Below, one piece after another: positions 41,867-55,600 of a stretch of DNA of 64,000 bases. Every line of letters begins with the position of its first letter. Position 1 is the first letter of the stretch. This stretch comes from Symbiodinium natans (Eukaryota; Sar; Dinophyceae; Suessiales; Symbiodiniaceae): contig CAJNDS010000045.1 of the NCBI GenBank assembly GCA_905221605.1, forward strand, positions 153,501 to 217,500, given 5' to 3'. The translations under genes and the position numbers were made by a program. The notes beneath the pieces are model-generated. The model was given only the letters and a program-made list of their open reading frames with translations, did no database searches and was not told the DNA's origin.

Positions 41867-43600
41867 GCGCATCTGGACAGCTGGCGTGTGCTGGCAAAAA
41901 GCTGTCGCCAGCTTTGTGTTTCGGCCTGATGGTCGGAAAGCACTGGGCATAGGGACCCTAAACCCCAAACCGCAAAAACTCAAAACCTAAACCCTATAAA
42001 CCCTATAAACCCTATAAACCCTAAACCCGAAACCGCTGAGGGTGCATCGTCCTGCTTGCTTATGTGCCTCTCATGGATGGCCAGGTGCCTCGGGTGCGGA
42101 CGCGCCAAGGCACGCAGGGTGTAAGGTTTAGGGTTTAGTACCCTAACCCTAAACCCTGTTCAGGATAACCCTAAACCCCATGTCGTCGACCACCTTGCCT
42201 TTAGCGTCTCCTGAGTTTCAGGCTTTTGTGGTTGGAATGCTCTATGTGGGGTGTGGGGGGGGAGGGGGGGGTGTGTCTGGAAAATGTAGATCTCTCGTAT
42301 GTACAGGGATATAGTTGGAGCTGCACCTAATTCAAGCTCAGAACTTTAACCCAGAGTATGACCTTATTCCCCGATGCTAGGGCTCAGGTTTCCTTAGAAG
42401 CCCCTTTTAAACAGAAAGGGTACAGTAACAGTACTTGATAAGAAACCTTTAGTGTTTGGCGAGGGTACCTTGGATTTGTTAACTATGAAGCCCACCTAGT
42501 TTGCGAATCATCACCTCCACAATTTTGAGGGTACCCGAAGCCCTAAACCCTAATCCCTAGACCCTCAACCCTTATAAACCCTGAACCCTCGATTTCTCCA
42601 TCTAGCCTTGCTCTCAATTGTCGCATTTGCAACCGGGATCCCCACGCGAGGGTGCTCGTTTCTTAAACTAACGATTTTTTAAGCAGTGCCGTCGCTGTAC
42701 TAGTTGCCCGACTTCCAAAATCCTAAACCCTAAACCCTAAACCCTGGTTATTCTTGGGTCTAGGAAACTGGAAAAGCAAGCAAGGGTGTCAGGGTTGGCT
42801 GTTGAGTTGGGCTCTCTGGGTGGGACTAGGGCTTCAGTCTACCCTAATTCTTGGGTTTTGAGGCTTAAGGTTTAGGGTTTCGGCCTAAACCTTTAACCCT
42901 AAACCCTAAACCCTAAGCACTAAACCCTAAACCCTAGACCCTAAAACTGCTTGCTGTCGCAGGAGCGAGGAAGTGCTGGTGCCGCCTGAGGTGGGGATCC
43001 CCTGGAGTCAAGGGCTTTAGGGTTTAGGGTTTAGGGCTTCCGGTTTAGGGCTTCGGGTTTCGGGTTTCGGGTTTAGTTTAGGAGGAAAGGCTAGCCCTGT
43101 CAGCCCGCCGTTAACGGCTTGGGGGTTTTGGGATTAGGGTTTGGATCCTAGTTTTTAGGGTTTCGGGAACCCTAAACCCTAAACCCTAAACCCTAAACCA
43201 AGAAGCTCAACCTTGAAGTTCCCAACCCCTGCATGAGCATTGTGCATGCTTCGTATCCCCAACTCCGCGGAGGTTTAGGCGCTCGGGGGGGGTTGGGTTT
43301 TGGGTTTTGGGTTTTGGGTTTAGGGTTTAGGGTTCAGGGTTTAGGTTTCAGGGTTTAGGGTTTAGGGCTTAGGGTTTAGGTTTGAAGTTAGGGTTTAGGG
43401 TTTAGGGTTGGGAGGATTAGGGCTGGGTGTGGTGAAGGGTCATCCCGTGCATCCCCGGTCAATACGCCTGGACCCCCCAAAAAAACGCACTTCCTAAACC
43501 CTAAACCCTAAACCCTAAACCCTAAACCCGAAACCCTAAACCCTAAACCCTAAACCCTAATTCTTACATGTCATGGTTCAGGGTTCGCTGGCTTCGGGGC
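41867..43600. other. Intergenic, repeats and decayed elements
   Basis: CCCTATAAA and CCCTAAA patches (41950-42030), a G-rich run (42248-42270), a dispersed repeat also seen at 49.73 kb (42590-42715) and telomere-type patches (42725-43080, 43320-43400, 43498-43560). No confident gene. Confidence 0.6.
42590..42715. repeat. Dispersed repeat, copy 1
   Basis: Shares CTTGCTC(T/G)CAATT, CGCGAGGGTGCT and later words in order with 49728-49850. It is diverged. The minus frames give only short matching peptides (TALLKKSL / TAVLKKSL), so it is probably an old transposon remnant. Confidence 0.6.
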
Positions 43601-43610
43601 CTTGGCCCAG

Positions 43611-43642
43611 GTAGATGAGAGCTTGCTGAAGCCGCGTTTGAG
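43611..43642 (+). CDS. TD2 exon e1
   Basis: [10 protein letters not shown](R), 32 nt, after GGCCCAG, ends TTTGAG|GCCCCC (GC donor). One codon longer than TD1 e1. Phase 2 end. Confidence 0.55.
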
Positions 43643-46600
43643 GCCCCCGTCGTCCTGTGCGCCTTCTCCAAAATTCGGAACTTAGGGTTCGTTTAGGGTT
43701 TAGGGTTTAGGGTTTAGGGTTTAGGGTTTAGGGTTTAGGGTTTAGGGTTTAGGGTTTAAGGATTTAGGGTTTAGGGGTTCTTAGGGCTTAGGGTTCAGGT
43801 GTTTGGGGGTCAGGGTGGAGGGTTTGCGGTTTGGGGTTCAGGGTAAAAGGGTTTAGCGGTTTAGGGTTCAGGAGTTTGGGGATAAGGGTCGAGGGTTTAG
43901 GGCTCAGGGTGTAGGAGTTGGTGGTTTGTGATTTGGGGTTTGGGATGGGCTTAGTGTGGTTTGGGGTTTAAGTACAGGTGTTTGGAGTATCGGGTTAAGA
44001 ATAGGGGGGGGGGGGTGTAGCCCCAAGGGTCCATGTACCCATATGTAAAACTCACTTTGATTTTTGGGCACCCTGTTACACCCTAAGCCCTAAACCCCAA
44101 ACCCTAAACCCTAAACCCCTCTAAAGGAGCCTACTGAAGCAAAGAACTTGCCATTTTTCGGTAGCTTCACCTCGGTAACTTAGGGGGAAGAGGATGCCTC
44201 ATGAAATGGACCCTACTTTAAGAGCCACCCTGCTATCAAACCCTCAGCCTCAAATTAAGCTTGAAATGTACCCTAAACCCTAAACCCTAAACCCTAAACC
44301 CTAAACCCTAAACCCTAAACCTAAATTCCGCAAGCCTGGTGGAACAAGCCCGCAGTCCTCCTAAGCGCATCCGAACCCTCCAGACCCTCGAGCTCGAAAC
44401 TTAGATTTCAGATTTAGGGTTTAGGGTTTAGGGTTTAGGGTTTAGGGTACATTTTCAGGCTTTCGGGTTTAATGATTTAGGGTTTGGCCTTAAGATGGCT
44501 TAAGATGTGCTGAAGGGTTTAGGGTTGAGGGTTGAAGATTTCGGGCTCTCGGGCTTGGAAGTCAAGCCGTTGCTTGTGTCTTGGGCCGTGCCTGTGATCG
44601 GGTTTAGGGTGTAAGCTCCCTGAACCCTCAAAAGCCTGAGCAGCCCCTAAAAACTAAACCCCAAACCTCAAACCCTAAACCCAAACAAGTCCTCCAAATG
44701 CCCCACGACGAGCCAGGGCAATCCCCTGAACTTCAGGAACATGCCTTAAACCACAAAGCCTCAATCCCTAAAACCCTAAAACCCTAAAACCCTAAACACT
44801 AAACCCTAAACCCTAAACCCTAAACCCTAAACCCTCACGGATCTGCAGGACCAAGCTATACCTTACCGGCGCGGGGCCTAGGTGCCAGTGCTGTGGGTGC
44901 CCCTATCCTTGGGGGCTTAGGGTTTAGGGTTTAGGGTTAGGGTTTAGGGTTTAGGGTTTAGGGTTTAGGGTTTAGGGTTTAGGGTTTAGGGTTTAGGGTT
45001 TAGGGTTTAGGGTTTAGGGTTTAGGGTTTAGGGTTTAGGGTTTAGGGTTTAGGGTTTAGGGTTTAGGGTTTAGGGTTTAGGGTTTAGGGTTTAGGGTTTA
45101 GGGTTTAGGGTTTAGGGTTTAGGGTTTAGGGTTTAGGGTTTAGGGTTAGGGTTTAGGGTTTAGGGTTTAGGGTCAAAAATCCCGACTACGATAGTTCCTA
45201 TTAAGATATATGAACCATAAAGCCTGTTAGGGTTCATTTCGTCCCCAAGGATACTCCCCATATATTATCGAGAGTCTTAGGGCTCTCGAGGGTTTCGGGT
45301 TTTTGGGGTTCTCTCGGGTTCAGGGCTGGAGGGTTCTATAGGGTTTAGGGTTGTAGGGTACTACAGGGTTTTGGGGTCTTTGAGGTTTTTAGGGTTTAGG
45401 GGTTTTAGGGCTTCAGGGATGTTTCGGGGTTTAGGGTTTAGGGTATGGGAATTACTGTCTTACTTCTCCCTCAACCCTAAACCGTACACTAGCTGGTTCT
45501 GAGAAGGCAAGCAGCGAATTGAGGGACCTGTTCCCTTAATTCCTTGCCAGCAAAAAGAAGAACAGTACTAGGTTGAGGGTTTCGGTATAGGGGTCAGGAT
45601 TTAGGGCTTAGTGTTTAGGTATCCATCGCCCACCAGGTCGCTTCGCGAACTGGGAGACGTCATTTGCCATGAGCTGAGATTTCGGGTTTAGGGTTTAGGG
45701 TTTAGGGTTTAGGGTTTAGGGTTTAGGGTTTAGGGTTTAGGGTTTAGGGTTTAGGGTTTAGGGTTTAGGGTTTAGGGTTTAGGCTTTTTAGGGTTGCTAG
45801 CCGAGCCCTCAACGCCCGAAACCATAGAACTCCCAGGGGGGTGTACTCTGTTAGGGGGGTCGGGGGGGGTGGGGTGGGAAGAAGGGGGGGAGGGGCTTGA
45901 GCTTCAGGGTTAAGGGCTTGGCACTTTGGGTTTAAGGCTAAGGGTTGGGTTTAAGGTTTATAGGGTTTAGAGTTTAGGGTTTAGGGTCTAGGGTTTAAGG
46001 TTTAGGGTTTAGGGCTTAGGGCTAAGGGTTCAGGGTTCAGGGTTTAGGGTTTAGGTTTTCTGGCTGAAGGTTGTCTGCGCAGGCCACTGCTCGATAAGCC
46101 TAACCGCCAAAAATCCAAAAACACTAACGCCTAAACCTGAACTCTATAAACCCCAAACCTACACCCCGAACCCTATAAACCTAAACCCTAAACCCTAAAC
46201 CCTAAACCCTAAACCCTAAACCCTAAACCCTAAACCCTAAACCCTAAACCCTAAACCCTAAACCCTAAACCCTAAACCCTAACCCTAAACCCTAAACCCT
46301 AAACCCTAAACCCTAAACCCTAAACCCTAAACCCTAAACCCTAAACCCTAAACCCTAAACCCTAAACCCTAAACCCTAAACCCTAAACCCTAAACCCTAA
46401 ACCCTAAACCCTAAACCCTAAACCCAACCTCAAACCCTGTTCAACCGGAAGCTGGACGAATCCACCTGGTGTGGCCCTTCGTCCCCTTTGAGTTCGTGTT
46501 TAGGGTTTGGGGTTTAGGGTTCAGGGTTCAGGGTTTAGGGTTTAGGGTTGGACTTTTTGGAATTCAGGCGTAGGGTTAGAGGTTGGAGGGTTCTGGGGCT

Positions 46601-49600
46601 TTGGAGATCTCCCCAATGACCCCTTGGCTCCTATGCAAAAGGTTTTTGGGGGGTGAAACTGAGCTTTGGAGATCAGAGATGAGGTTTGGGCGTTCGGGGG
46701 CTTGGGGGGTTGGGGGGCTTCCGGGCTTCTGGGTGTGGGGGGTGCGTGGGTGTGGGGGTGTGTGTGGCCGTTGGCTTGGAGAGCAGTCCTGCATTGCAGC
46801 ATGCTCTTAGTGCACAACTTGAATAGATGCGGTCTGGGAGTGAATGGGCATAGTGTCCATTCCAAAGGACCCTCACTGCTGCACCACTTGTTTCGAGCTG
46901 TCGATTGAAGAAGCCTCCCGGAAGAAGCAGCTTCAGTTCAACAAGGCGATGGTGCAGCAGGCAGACGGACTACTGACCCCGGTGACAGGATCAGAACGGT
47001 TCTTGTCGGTCTCAAGTGCGCACGTGTCGTGTCGCAGTTTACAAAGGTTGCTTGGTCCAGCTGCAAGACCGAGCAGGGGTTTAGGGTTTAGGGTTTAGGG
47101 CTTAGGGCTTAGGGCATAGGGCTTAGGGCTTAGGGCATTAGGGTGCCACGTTGCAAGACAACTCGGGCTGTCTGACCTTGCGTGCTCCAAGTCTTGCGGG
47201 GCTTTTGATTCGGCTCTCCAGTTGCCAGTTTGATTCTCAGTTGCCGGGCCTTTTATGCATATCCTCTGTAAAAGTTTAAACTTTTGTTATCTGGGCTATA
47301 GGTGAAGCAAGAGGATGGGTGGTCCTGGCCCGTGATCCTCAGCAGTGTGTTGAAGCAGTGGCCTGAGATGCCTGTGTTTAGGGTTTAGAAGTTTAGGGTT
47401 TAGGGTTTAGGGTTCTTTACGAAACATCACACCCTGAACCTAGATAAGGGGTCGGGGGGTTTTGGCGGGCTCAATTACCTAGGGATTGCTCTTGTTGTCT
47501 TTGCGGAGGCGGTTTCCCTATTAAAGCCTAAGTAAGCCGAAGTTTCCGTGTTTTTCTAGGCCTGAACCGTAAACCCGAAACTCTGAACCTAATTCTACAG
47601 GGTGGGGCCCCCTAGTTATAAGTAGAGTTGTAAGGGCCTTAAATTGGGTTGTAAGGACCCTAAGTTAGGTTATAAGTCCCTTAGCTACAGTTAGTATAGT
47701 AAGGGGGCCCCACCCTGTAGGGCTCAGCCCGAACCCCCAAAGTCCAAACCCGAGTCCTTTAGGGAACCCGAAGCTCTGGTTTAGGGTTTAGGGTTTAGGG
47801 TTTTGGGTTTTGGGTTTTGGGTTTAGGGTTTAGGGTTTAGGGTTTAGGGTTTAGGACATGGGCCCTTAATTTTGTTTGAAGCATGGGCCATGAATTTGTA
47901 TAGGGTATGTAAGGGGTATATACGGGGTCCCCTTTTATGCGCCCCTACTATGGGACCATGAACTACCCTAAGAGAAGCCCCAACCCCCAAACCATAAGAG
48001 AGCTCTAAGCCCTAAACGCTATAACTCTAAACCCCAAACCCTAGAATCCCTAAACCGTTTAGGGTTCAGGGTTTCGGGTTTCGCGTTTCGGGTTTAGGGC
48101 TGAACCCTGACCCCTCAACGCTCAGGCGTCCTCAAAGTTGCATCAGATCCCGGCCGTCGAGGGCCAAAGTGTGGACTGCATGCCAGTGCGGGCGTGGAAG
48201 GTTGAGGTTCAATCAGGGCCCTAAACTCTTCACCGAGAACCCAAAACCCCTGAACTTCCAAGCCCTAAGCCCTACTAAAGAGTAAGTATTTCAGGCTTGA
48301 AGATCCCAAAAAGGGCCCGTCTTTGATGTCGGAGCTCTTTGCCCTAAACCCTCAACCCTCAACCCTAAACCCTAAACCCTGAACTTCCCCACCCAAGGTT
48401 GCCACTTTGTTGCAGCATAACAGCCCTTTGCGGGCCTGCTGCCGACCTTAGACCCTAAACTCTGGGTTGAGGGTTTAATGTTTAGGGTCTAGGGTCCAGG
48501 GTTTAGGGTTTAGGGTTTAGGTTTAGGGTTTAGGGTTTAGGGTTTAGGGTTTAGGGTTTAGGGTTTAGGGTTTAAAGGTTTGACATCAAGCCCACTCCTA
48601 CTTCTGAAGGCGGTGCACAACTGCGACACCCTCGCATGGGACCCTGTCAGTACCCGGCATCCACAAACCCTAAGCCCTAAGCCCTAAACCCTCAAGCCTA
48701 AACCCTGAAGATTTAGAGTTTAGAGGCTTAGGGTTACTCGCGCCGCCCTCAGGAGTATATAGGAGCCGGTGAAGTGTCTAGAGGTTCGAGGTTTAGGGTC
48801 TAGTGTTTAGGGTTTAGGTTTAGGGTTTAGGGTTTAGGGCTTGGGGGGGCTGAGCCCTTGGGATACTTTACGATTTACATTATGCATTTGGGGTTTAAGA
48901 GAAGAGGATTCAGGAATTTGTTCACGTGGGTTGATGGAGACTCAGCCTAGTAACTTGACCAAAAGCATCCCTGAGCCCTGAATCCTAAACCCGACACCCG
49001 AAACCCGAAACCCTAAACCCTAAACCCTAAACCCTAAACCCTAAACCCGGTAGGAGCGCGTCCGCCTCAAGATGTGTGTGAAGTTGGACTCGCAGTCTTT
49101 CAGCTTCCAGGCGGGACCCAAAGGAAGGTTAACGATTTAGGATTTCGGTTTTGGGGTTTAGGGTTTCGGGTGTGGGTTTTTAGGGTTTAGGGTTTAGGGT
49201 TTGGGGTTTAGGGTTTCGGGTGTGGGTTTTTAGGGTTTAGGGAATCGGGTTTAGGGTTTGGGGTTTAGGGTTTCGGGTGTGGGTTTTTAGGGTTTAGGGT
49301 TTAGGGAATAGGGTTTAGGGTTTGGGGTTTAGGGTTTCGGGTGTGGGTTTTTAGGGTTTAGGGTTTAGGGAATAGGGTTTAGGGTGTGGGGTTTAGGGTT
49401 TCGGGTGTGGGTTTTTAGGGTTTAGGGAATAGGGTTTAGGGTTTGGGGTTTAGGGTTTCGGGTGTGGGTTTTTAGGGTTTAGGGTTTAGGGTTTAGGGTT
49501 TGGGGTTTACGGTTTAGGGTTTTAGGGTTTAGGGTTCAGTGTGTTTCGTACATGCAGCTGCCAGGGCTTTGAATGCGGCCGTTGCCAAACTAACACATGA

Positions 49601-52600
49601 TGGTCCCCATGAGGGTACCCTCGATTTCTTACTTGGGGGTTTACGATAGTAAGGGACCCCTAATATAGACCCCTAACTGGATTCCCTAAGGGCCCCGATA
49701 AGATACCCTTGTTTTCGTAAAGCTCCACTTTAGTCTTGCTCGCAATTTTCGCATTTTAAACCGGGGGTCCCCGCGCGAGGGTGCTGGTTTACTTCAATCA
49801 ATGATTTCTTTAGCACGGCTGTCACTCTATCCCCATATCCCGCTAACCTTTTCAAGTTAAATAGGGTACTGCGCATACTTTCCCGATTTCCCCACAAAGA
49901 ACCAGCAAGACAAATGAGCTTGACACGCAAACCCTACACCCTAAACCCTACACCCTAAACCCTAAAAAGCATCCGCCTCGACGGCCGATTGCCCTCACCA
50001 TGACCAAGCCCCTAGCAGTGGTCCGGGTTTAGGGTTTAGGGTTTAGGGTGTAGGGTTTAGGGTTTAAGGTAGAATTTCAGTCTAAACCGAAACCCCAAGC
50101 AATGACTCCCAAACCCTAAGCCTGACTTAACTCAATAGATGGTACCGAATAGATGTACTCTGAGTCCCTATACCTAATCCCTAAACCTCCAACTTAATCT
50201 CCCAAACTTTAATCTAGGATGCCCAGTAGTAGCCTTATTCCCTTTTTGGTAGGTTTAGGTTCCCTTATAAACCCCTTTAAGAACCCTAAACCCTAAACCC
50301 TAAACCCTAAACCCTTTTTCATCCTAGGTTACCGGGCAACCCAGTAGTGCTCCCAACTGTCAAGGTCCCAACCTGCTGAATTTTGATGTTTAGGGTTTAG
50401 GGTTTAGGGTTTAGGGTTTAGGGTTTAGGGTTTAGGGTTTAGGGATCCTAACCCTAAACCCCCATAAACCCTAAACAGCGCTAAACCCTCTTCCGGGGTG
50501 CTTGGGAACCTAAGCCGGAACCGCTGAAGCTCCCAGACCCAAACCCGAGCTCACCAAGGCCCCTATGCTCCTTAGCTGCTAAACCACCAACCCCCAAACC
50601 CGAAACCCTAAACCCTAAACCCCAAACCCTAAACCCTAAACCCTAAACCCTAAACCCTAAACCCTAAACCCTAAACCCTAAACCCCAAACCCTAAACCCT
50701 AAACCCTAAACCCTAAACCCTAAACTCTATGAACTGATGGATGCCCAAAGTCAGCAGTCGGGAGGTCGTCAATCCGGAGAAAGACTCTTGGCAGCGGTTT
50801 AGGGTTTAGGGTTGAGGGTTGAGGGTTTAGGGTTTAGGGTTTAGGGTTGTCGGCTTCAGGGCTTTAGGGCTTTCGGCTTCGTGGTTCAGGGTTTAGGGTT
50901 CAGGGGTTTGGGGCTTCGGCTGTGGGTTTCAGGGCCTGAGGGGCTTCTCGGCTGAGAGTTTAGGTTTCTTCAATGCGTCTATGCATATTCTGTACAGCTT
51001 TAGGGCTTGCGGGTTTATTATTGGCATTTTCTACACCCTAAATCCCAAAACCTATGAGCCCCAAACCCCAAACCCCACACCTAAACCCGAAACCCTAAAC
51101 TCTGAACCCTAAGCGAGCCGGGGGATCTGTCACCCACGGATGGTCGGGGAAAAAAAACTCTCCGATCGTTTAGGGCTTAGGGTTTAGGGTTTGGGGTTTA
51201 GGGTTTAGGGTTTCGTACTCTCTCTCTCTCTCCTCCAAAACCCCAAACCCTAAACCCTAAACAAACCCTAAACAAGCCCAAAACCCCAAACCCCAGGGCG
51301 CGAATGCCCCCGCCAGGCTTGAGCAGCGCCACCATGCGCCCCAAACGCACACCGGCAGTGATGGCTTCTGGCACGTCCGCCTGAGCCAGACGGTGCGCGG
51401 CAGCAACGAGGAGGTCGCAACAGTCTTCATCGTCAAGTAAGACCTGCAGGTGTTCAGCCGTGGCGCCAGAGGGGCCAGCTGACGCCGCACGGCGCGCGCT
51501 TTGCAAGTTAGCACGCAGTTTTGCGGAGTCGACGGCCAAGGGAGCGTGTCCAACGAAAAACCGCCAGCCAGTCCGGGAGCGGGACCTGGCCAGGGTTGAG
51601 GGTGTAGGGTTTAGGGTTTAGGGTTTAGGGTTTAGGGTTTAGGGTTTAGGCCCAAACTCCAAACCCCAAATTCCAAACCCTAAATCCTGAACCCCAGACC
51701 ACAAACCCTAAACCCGAAACCCTAAACCCGAAACCCTAAACCCGAAACCCTAAACCCTAAACCCTAAACCCTAAACCCTAAACCCTAAACCCTAAACCCT
51801 AAACCCTAAACCCTAAACCCTAAACCCCACCCTGGGATCTCAACAAAGCAGCCTCGCAGCGAAGGACTGGAGCTGGCGCCTGTACCCGCGAGACGCGCAG
51901 CCGCTGAGGCGCTTAGGGGTTCGGGATCCCCCCGAACCCTAAACCCGAAACCCTAAACCCTAAACCCTAAACTGCAGCTGGGGGGGGGGGGGGGGGTTCC
52001 AGGGTTTAGGGTTTGGGGTTTTCCTAGGACAGTCTGGGGTTTCAGGTCTTAACGGACGTTCCGTGTTCACTGAGTATGGTCCCTTGCCTTCTTTGGAGGG
52101 TTCTCAAGTATCGGCCCTAAACCCTAAACCCTAAACCCGAAACCCGAAACCCGAAACCCTAAACCCTAAACCCTAAACTCAAGTATCGGCCCTACGGTTG
52201 TATAGGGTAAACAAGGGGTAGATGAGGGTTTCCCAACTAGGGACCATATAACTACCCTGAGATCGACAGCTGAGGGGTTTCAGGGTGTGGGGTTTAGGGC
52301 TTAGGGCTTCGGGCTTGGAGTTTCAGGCTTTTGTTGGGGATTTAGGGTTCAGGCCTTAGGGTCTCAGGGCTTAGGGTGTATGAATTTATTCGGGTTGATT
52401 GGGTGTAAAATTTCAGCATGCCTTAAAGCTACCTATCGAGCGCAACTCGTTATTCCAATAAGAGTTGAAATGAGGCGCTTAGCATGTTTTTCGTATCAGA
52501 ATCAATGTTCAGCTATTTCTTTACCTAGAATAACGCGTATGCACGTTTGCGAAAACAAATGGGTGTGTTCGCGTCAGTGTAAGTCAAATTTGCTAGAAGT

Positions 52601-55600
52601 CCTGAAATCTGTGTCGGGAAATCAAACCAAAAAGCAAAAATACCAGTTTCTACGAAAGCCATCAAGTTATAAATCACGTTCATATGTTTGTTATTCATCA
52701 TTTCGACGTGAACCATAAAACCCTGCCGTACCCATGTAAAGGCATGGTTGCAATTTTAAAACAAGTTCTAGAACTTCACCACCAAAACATGACTTGTGGT
52801 TGCTAAAGCACTTGCAGCAGTTGTACCACACGCTAATGGATATGTTGAACACAGTGTGCAGCAACTAGCTGTAATTGAATTGCATTCTCAGAGAACATAT
52901 CTTGCGGACGACCTAAAACTCGCATTGTATCTGTTCGAATATAGAATCCCTGACAACCTACGAAGACACAAGCCCAACTCACGTCGATGTAAAGTAAAGT
53001 CGAAGAAGTTTATAGTCAACGAACCATAAAAACTGCACCTTTACTGAAGGCCCCCCCCCCCCCCAAACCCTAGACTCCTGCACACCCCCTAAACTACTTG
53101 GACCTATCACCCCAAGTATAACTGCACTTATAAGCCCGCAAAGTAGGTTAGAAGTAGACTTAGAATCTGGGGTTATAACCCTAAACCCTAAACCTTAAAC
53201 CTTATACTCGGGGTAATAAGGACCCATGCACCTCGAAGTAGAGCATGAGCTTCAAAACCCCAAACCCCGAACCCCAAACCCCGAACCCCGAACCCCAAAC
53301 CCCAAGCCCCAAATCCTAAACCCTAATCCCCAAACCCCAAACCCTAAAACCTAAACCCTAAACCCGAAACCCTAAACCCTATACCCTAAACCCTAAACCC
53401 TGAGCTGCAGGTTCACGCATGTGAGCAAAGAGGGCAAGCTGGTTGCGAACGATCCCGACGCTGCAAGGACCTTAGCTGTAGGGGGTCGTAGGGTTTAGGG
53501 TTTAGGGTTTAGGGTTTAGGGTTTTAGGGTTTAGGGTTTAGGGTTTAGGGTTTAGGGTTAGGGTTTAGGGTTTAGGGTTTTGGTTCGGTTTAGGGTTTAG
53601 GTTCGGTTTAGGGTTGGAGGGTTTAGGGTTCAACGGTTTAGGGATTTGGTGTTTAGGGTTTAGGGTTTAGGGTTCAGGGTTTAGGGGTTTTACACTGTTG
53701 GAAACCTCATGTGCCCCTAATTACTGGCTGGTTCTTAGTAGGGAATGAGGGACTGAGGTACCCTGTAGAATCCCTTAAAGGGTATAAATAGGGCCGAATT
53801 CCCTCATTCCCCACTAAGACCCAGGGGATTACACGGTCCTAGGAAGGAGGGGGGGGGGGGTCCAGGAGGTATGTAACGCCAGGTTCCCTACAGGGTGGGG
53901 CCCCCTTACTATACTAACTGTAGTTAAGGGACTTATAACCTAACTTAGGGTCCTTATAACCCAATTTAGGGCCCTTATAACTCTACTTATAACTAGGGGG
54001 CCCCACCCTGTAGTACTCCCCGCTACTCCCTCAAGCTTGCCTAGGTACCCATCCCCCATGAACCCCCCCTCCCTTAAGGAACCTGTAAGCCTAACCCATA
54101 ACAATTACGTTTCTTGTTGGGCATCCTCTTCCCGGGTAGCCCTAAACCCTAAACCCTAATCTCTAAACCCTAAACCCTAAACCCTAAACCCTAAACCCTA
54201 GCAGGCTTGCAGATGAGTAGCCCATAGCCAATGCTGATGCCACCGGTCATGCGCAGAGCTTTTTAGGGTTTTGGGGGTCGGATGAGGATGAGGGTTAGGG
54301 CATCGGCTAACCTGGGCTTAGAGTCGACAGGGTGGGGCCCCCTAGTTAGAAGTAGAGTTATGAGGGCCCTAAATTGGGTTATAAGGACCCTAAGTTAGGT
54401 TATAAGTCCCTTAACTACAGTTAGTATAGTAAGGGGGCCCCACCCTGTAGGCTTTTGGGTTCAACCCCAAGCCCGAAGCCCTAAACCCTAAAGGTCAACT
54501 TTCCGGGACTGTCAGGAGGTAAAGGGGGCAAAAACGTTCCCCTACTCAGCACGTAAGTGGCATCCACTGAGTCATGGTTTTCACGCCTCGTGAAAATCCC
54601 GATGAAGATCCTTTGAGGGCACTGCCTACCTAAGCCCTAAACCGAAACCCTAAAACAACCCTTCATCAGCAAGAACCAGAAGCCCGAAACCCCACCAGCA
54701 AGCTGATGGCAGATATGAATGAAGTTATAGGTAGGGTGTGCCTGTTCGGAGGTATTTCGGGCAGGCATTAACAGGGTTGAGCCTTCAGGTGGTTAAGGGT
54801 TTAGGGCAGAAGGCAGGTTTAACACGGGTTTCCAGGAGGCTCATCAAAAGGTTTCATGAATGCTCGGGGTCCAAAGGGTCTACGGTTCAGGGTTTGGAGG
54901 TTCGTGGGCACGTCTAATTTCTGAAATCCTCTACACCATTTCTTTCATTTCAAGTGCCCCGCACACACACACACACACACCACAGGACCGAAACCGAAGT
55001 GCAAACTTGAATGCACCTTTGGATCTTGGACCAGAATCCGGAGTAGGGCTTTAGTGGTGTGGCTTTTGAGAAGGCTTCGGAAGCGACTTCGCCGACGCCT
55101 AACTAACTACACCCTCAACCCGAGCTCCTAAACTCTAAACCTTGGCAGCCCAGAGGTACCCTTTACCCTTTTTTTGTTTCTGGGTTCCCTTATTATAAGT
55201 AACCCACCAAACAATTGGGCGCCCTTATTGTCATATGGTTACTGGGCTACGAAGAAACCGTCCCTCAGCCGAGGTGGTGGTTGCAATCGGTGACCTGAAA
55301 GCAGGCGCATAGTGCTTTCAGCGAGCGCTTCGTAAAAGCGGCTATTGCCTACTGGTTCTTAGTAGTGAATGAGGGAATTTGGTACCCTGTAACTTCCTTC
55401 GATTGGGGGGGGGGGGGGGGGGTTACGCAAATAGGGGGTGCCTAAAATAGACGCCCAAATACTAGGATCCCCTCAATAAGGACCCAATAAGGTACCCCTA
55501 ACATCGTAAACCCCCATATGTAAGGGTTCTTAGTAGGGAAAGGTAATAGCTGCCTAAAGCCTAAAACTCTAAACCCTGCACCCTAAACCCTAACCTTGTA

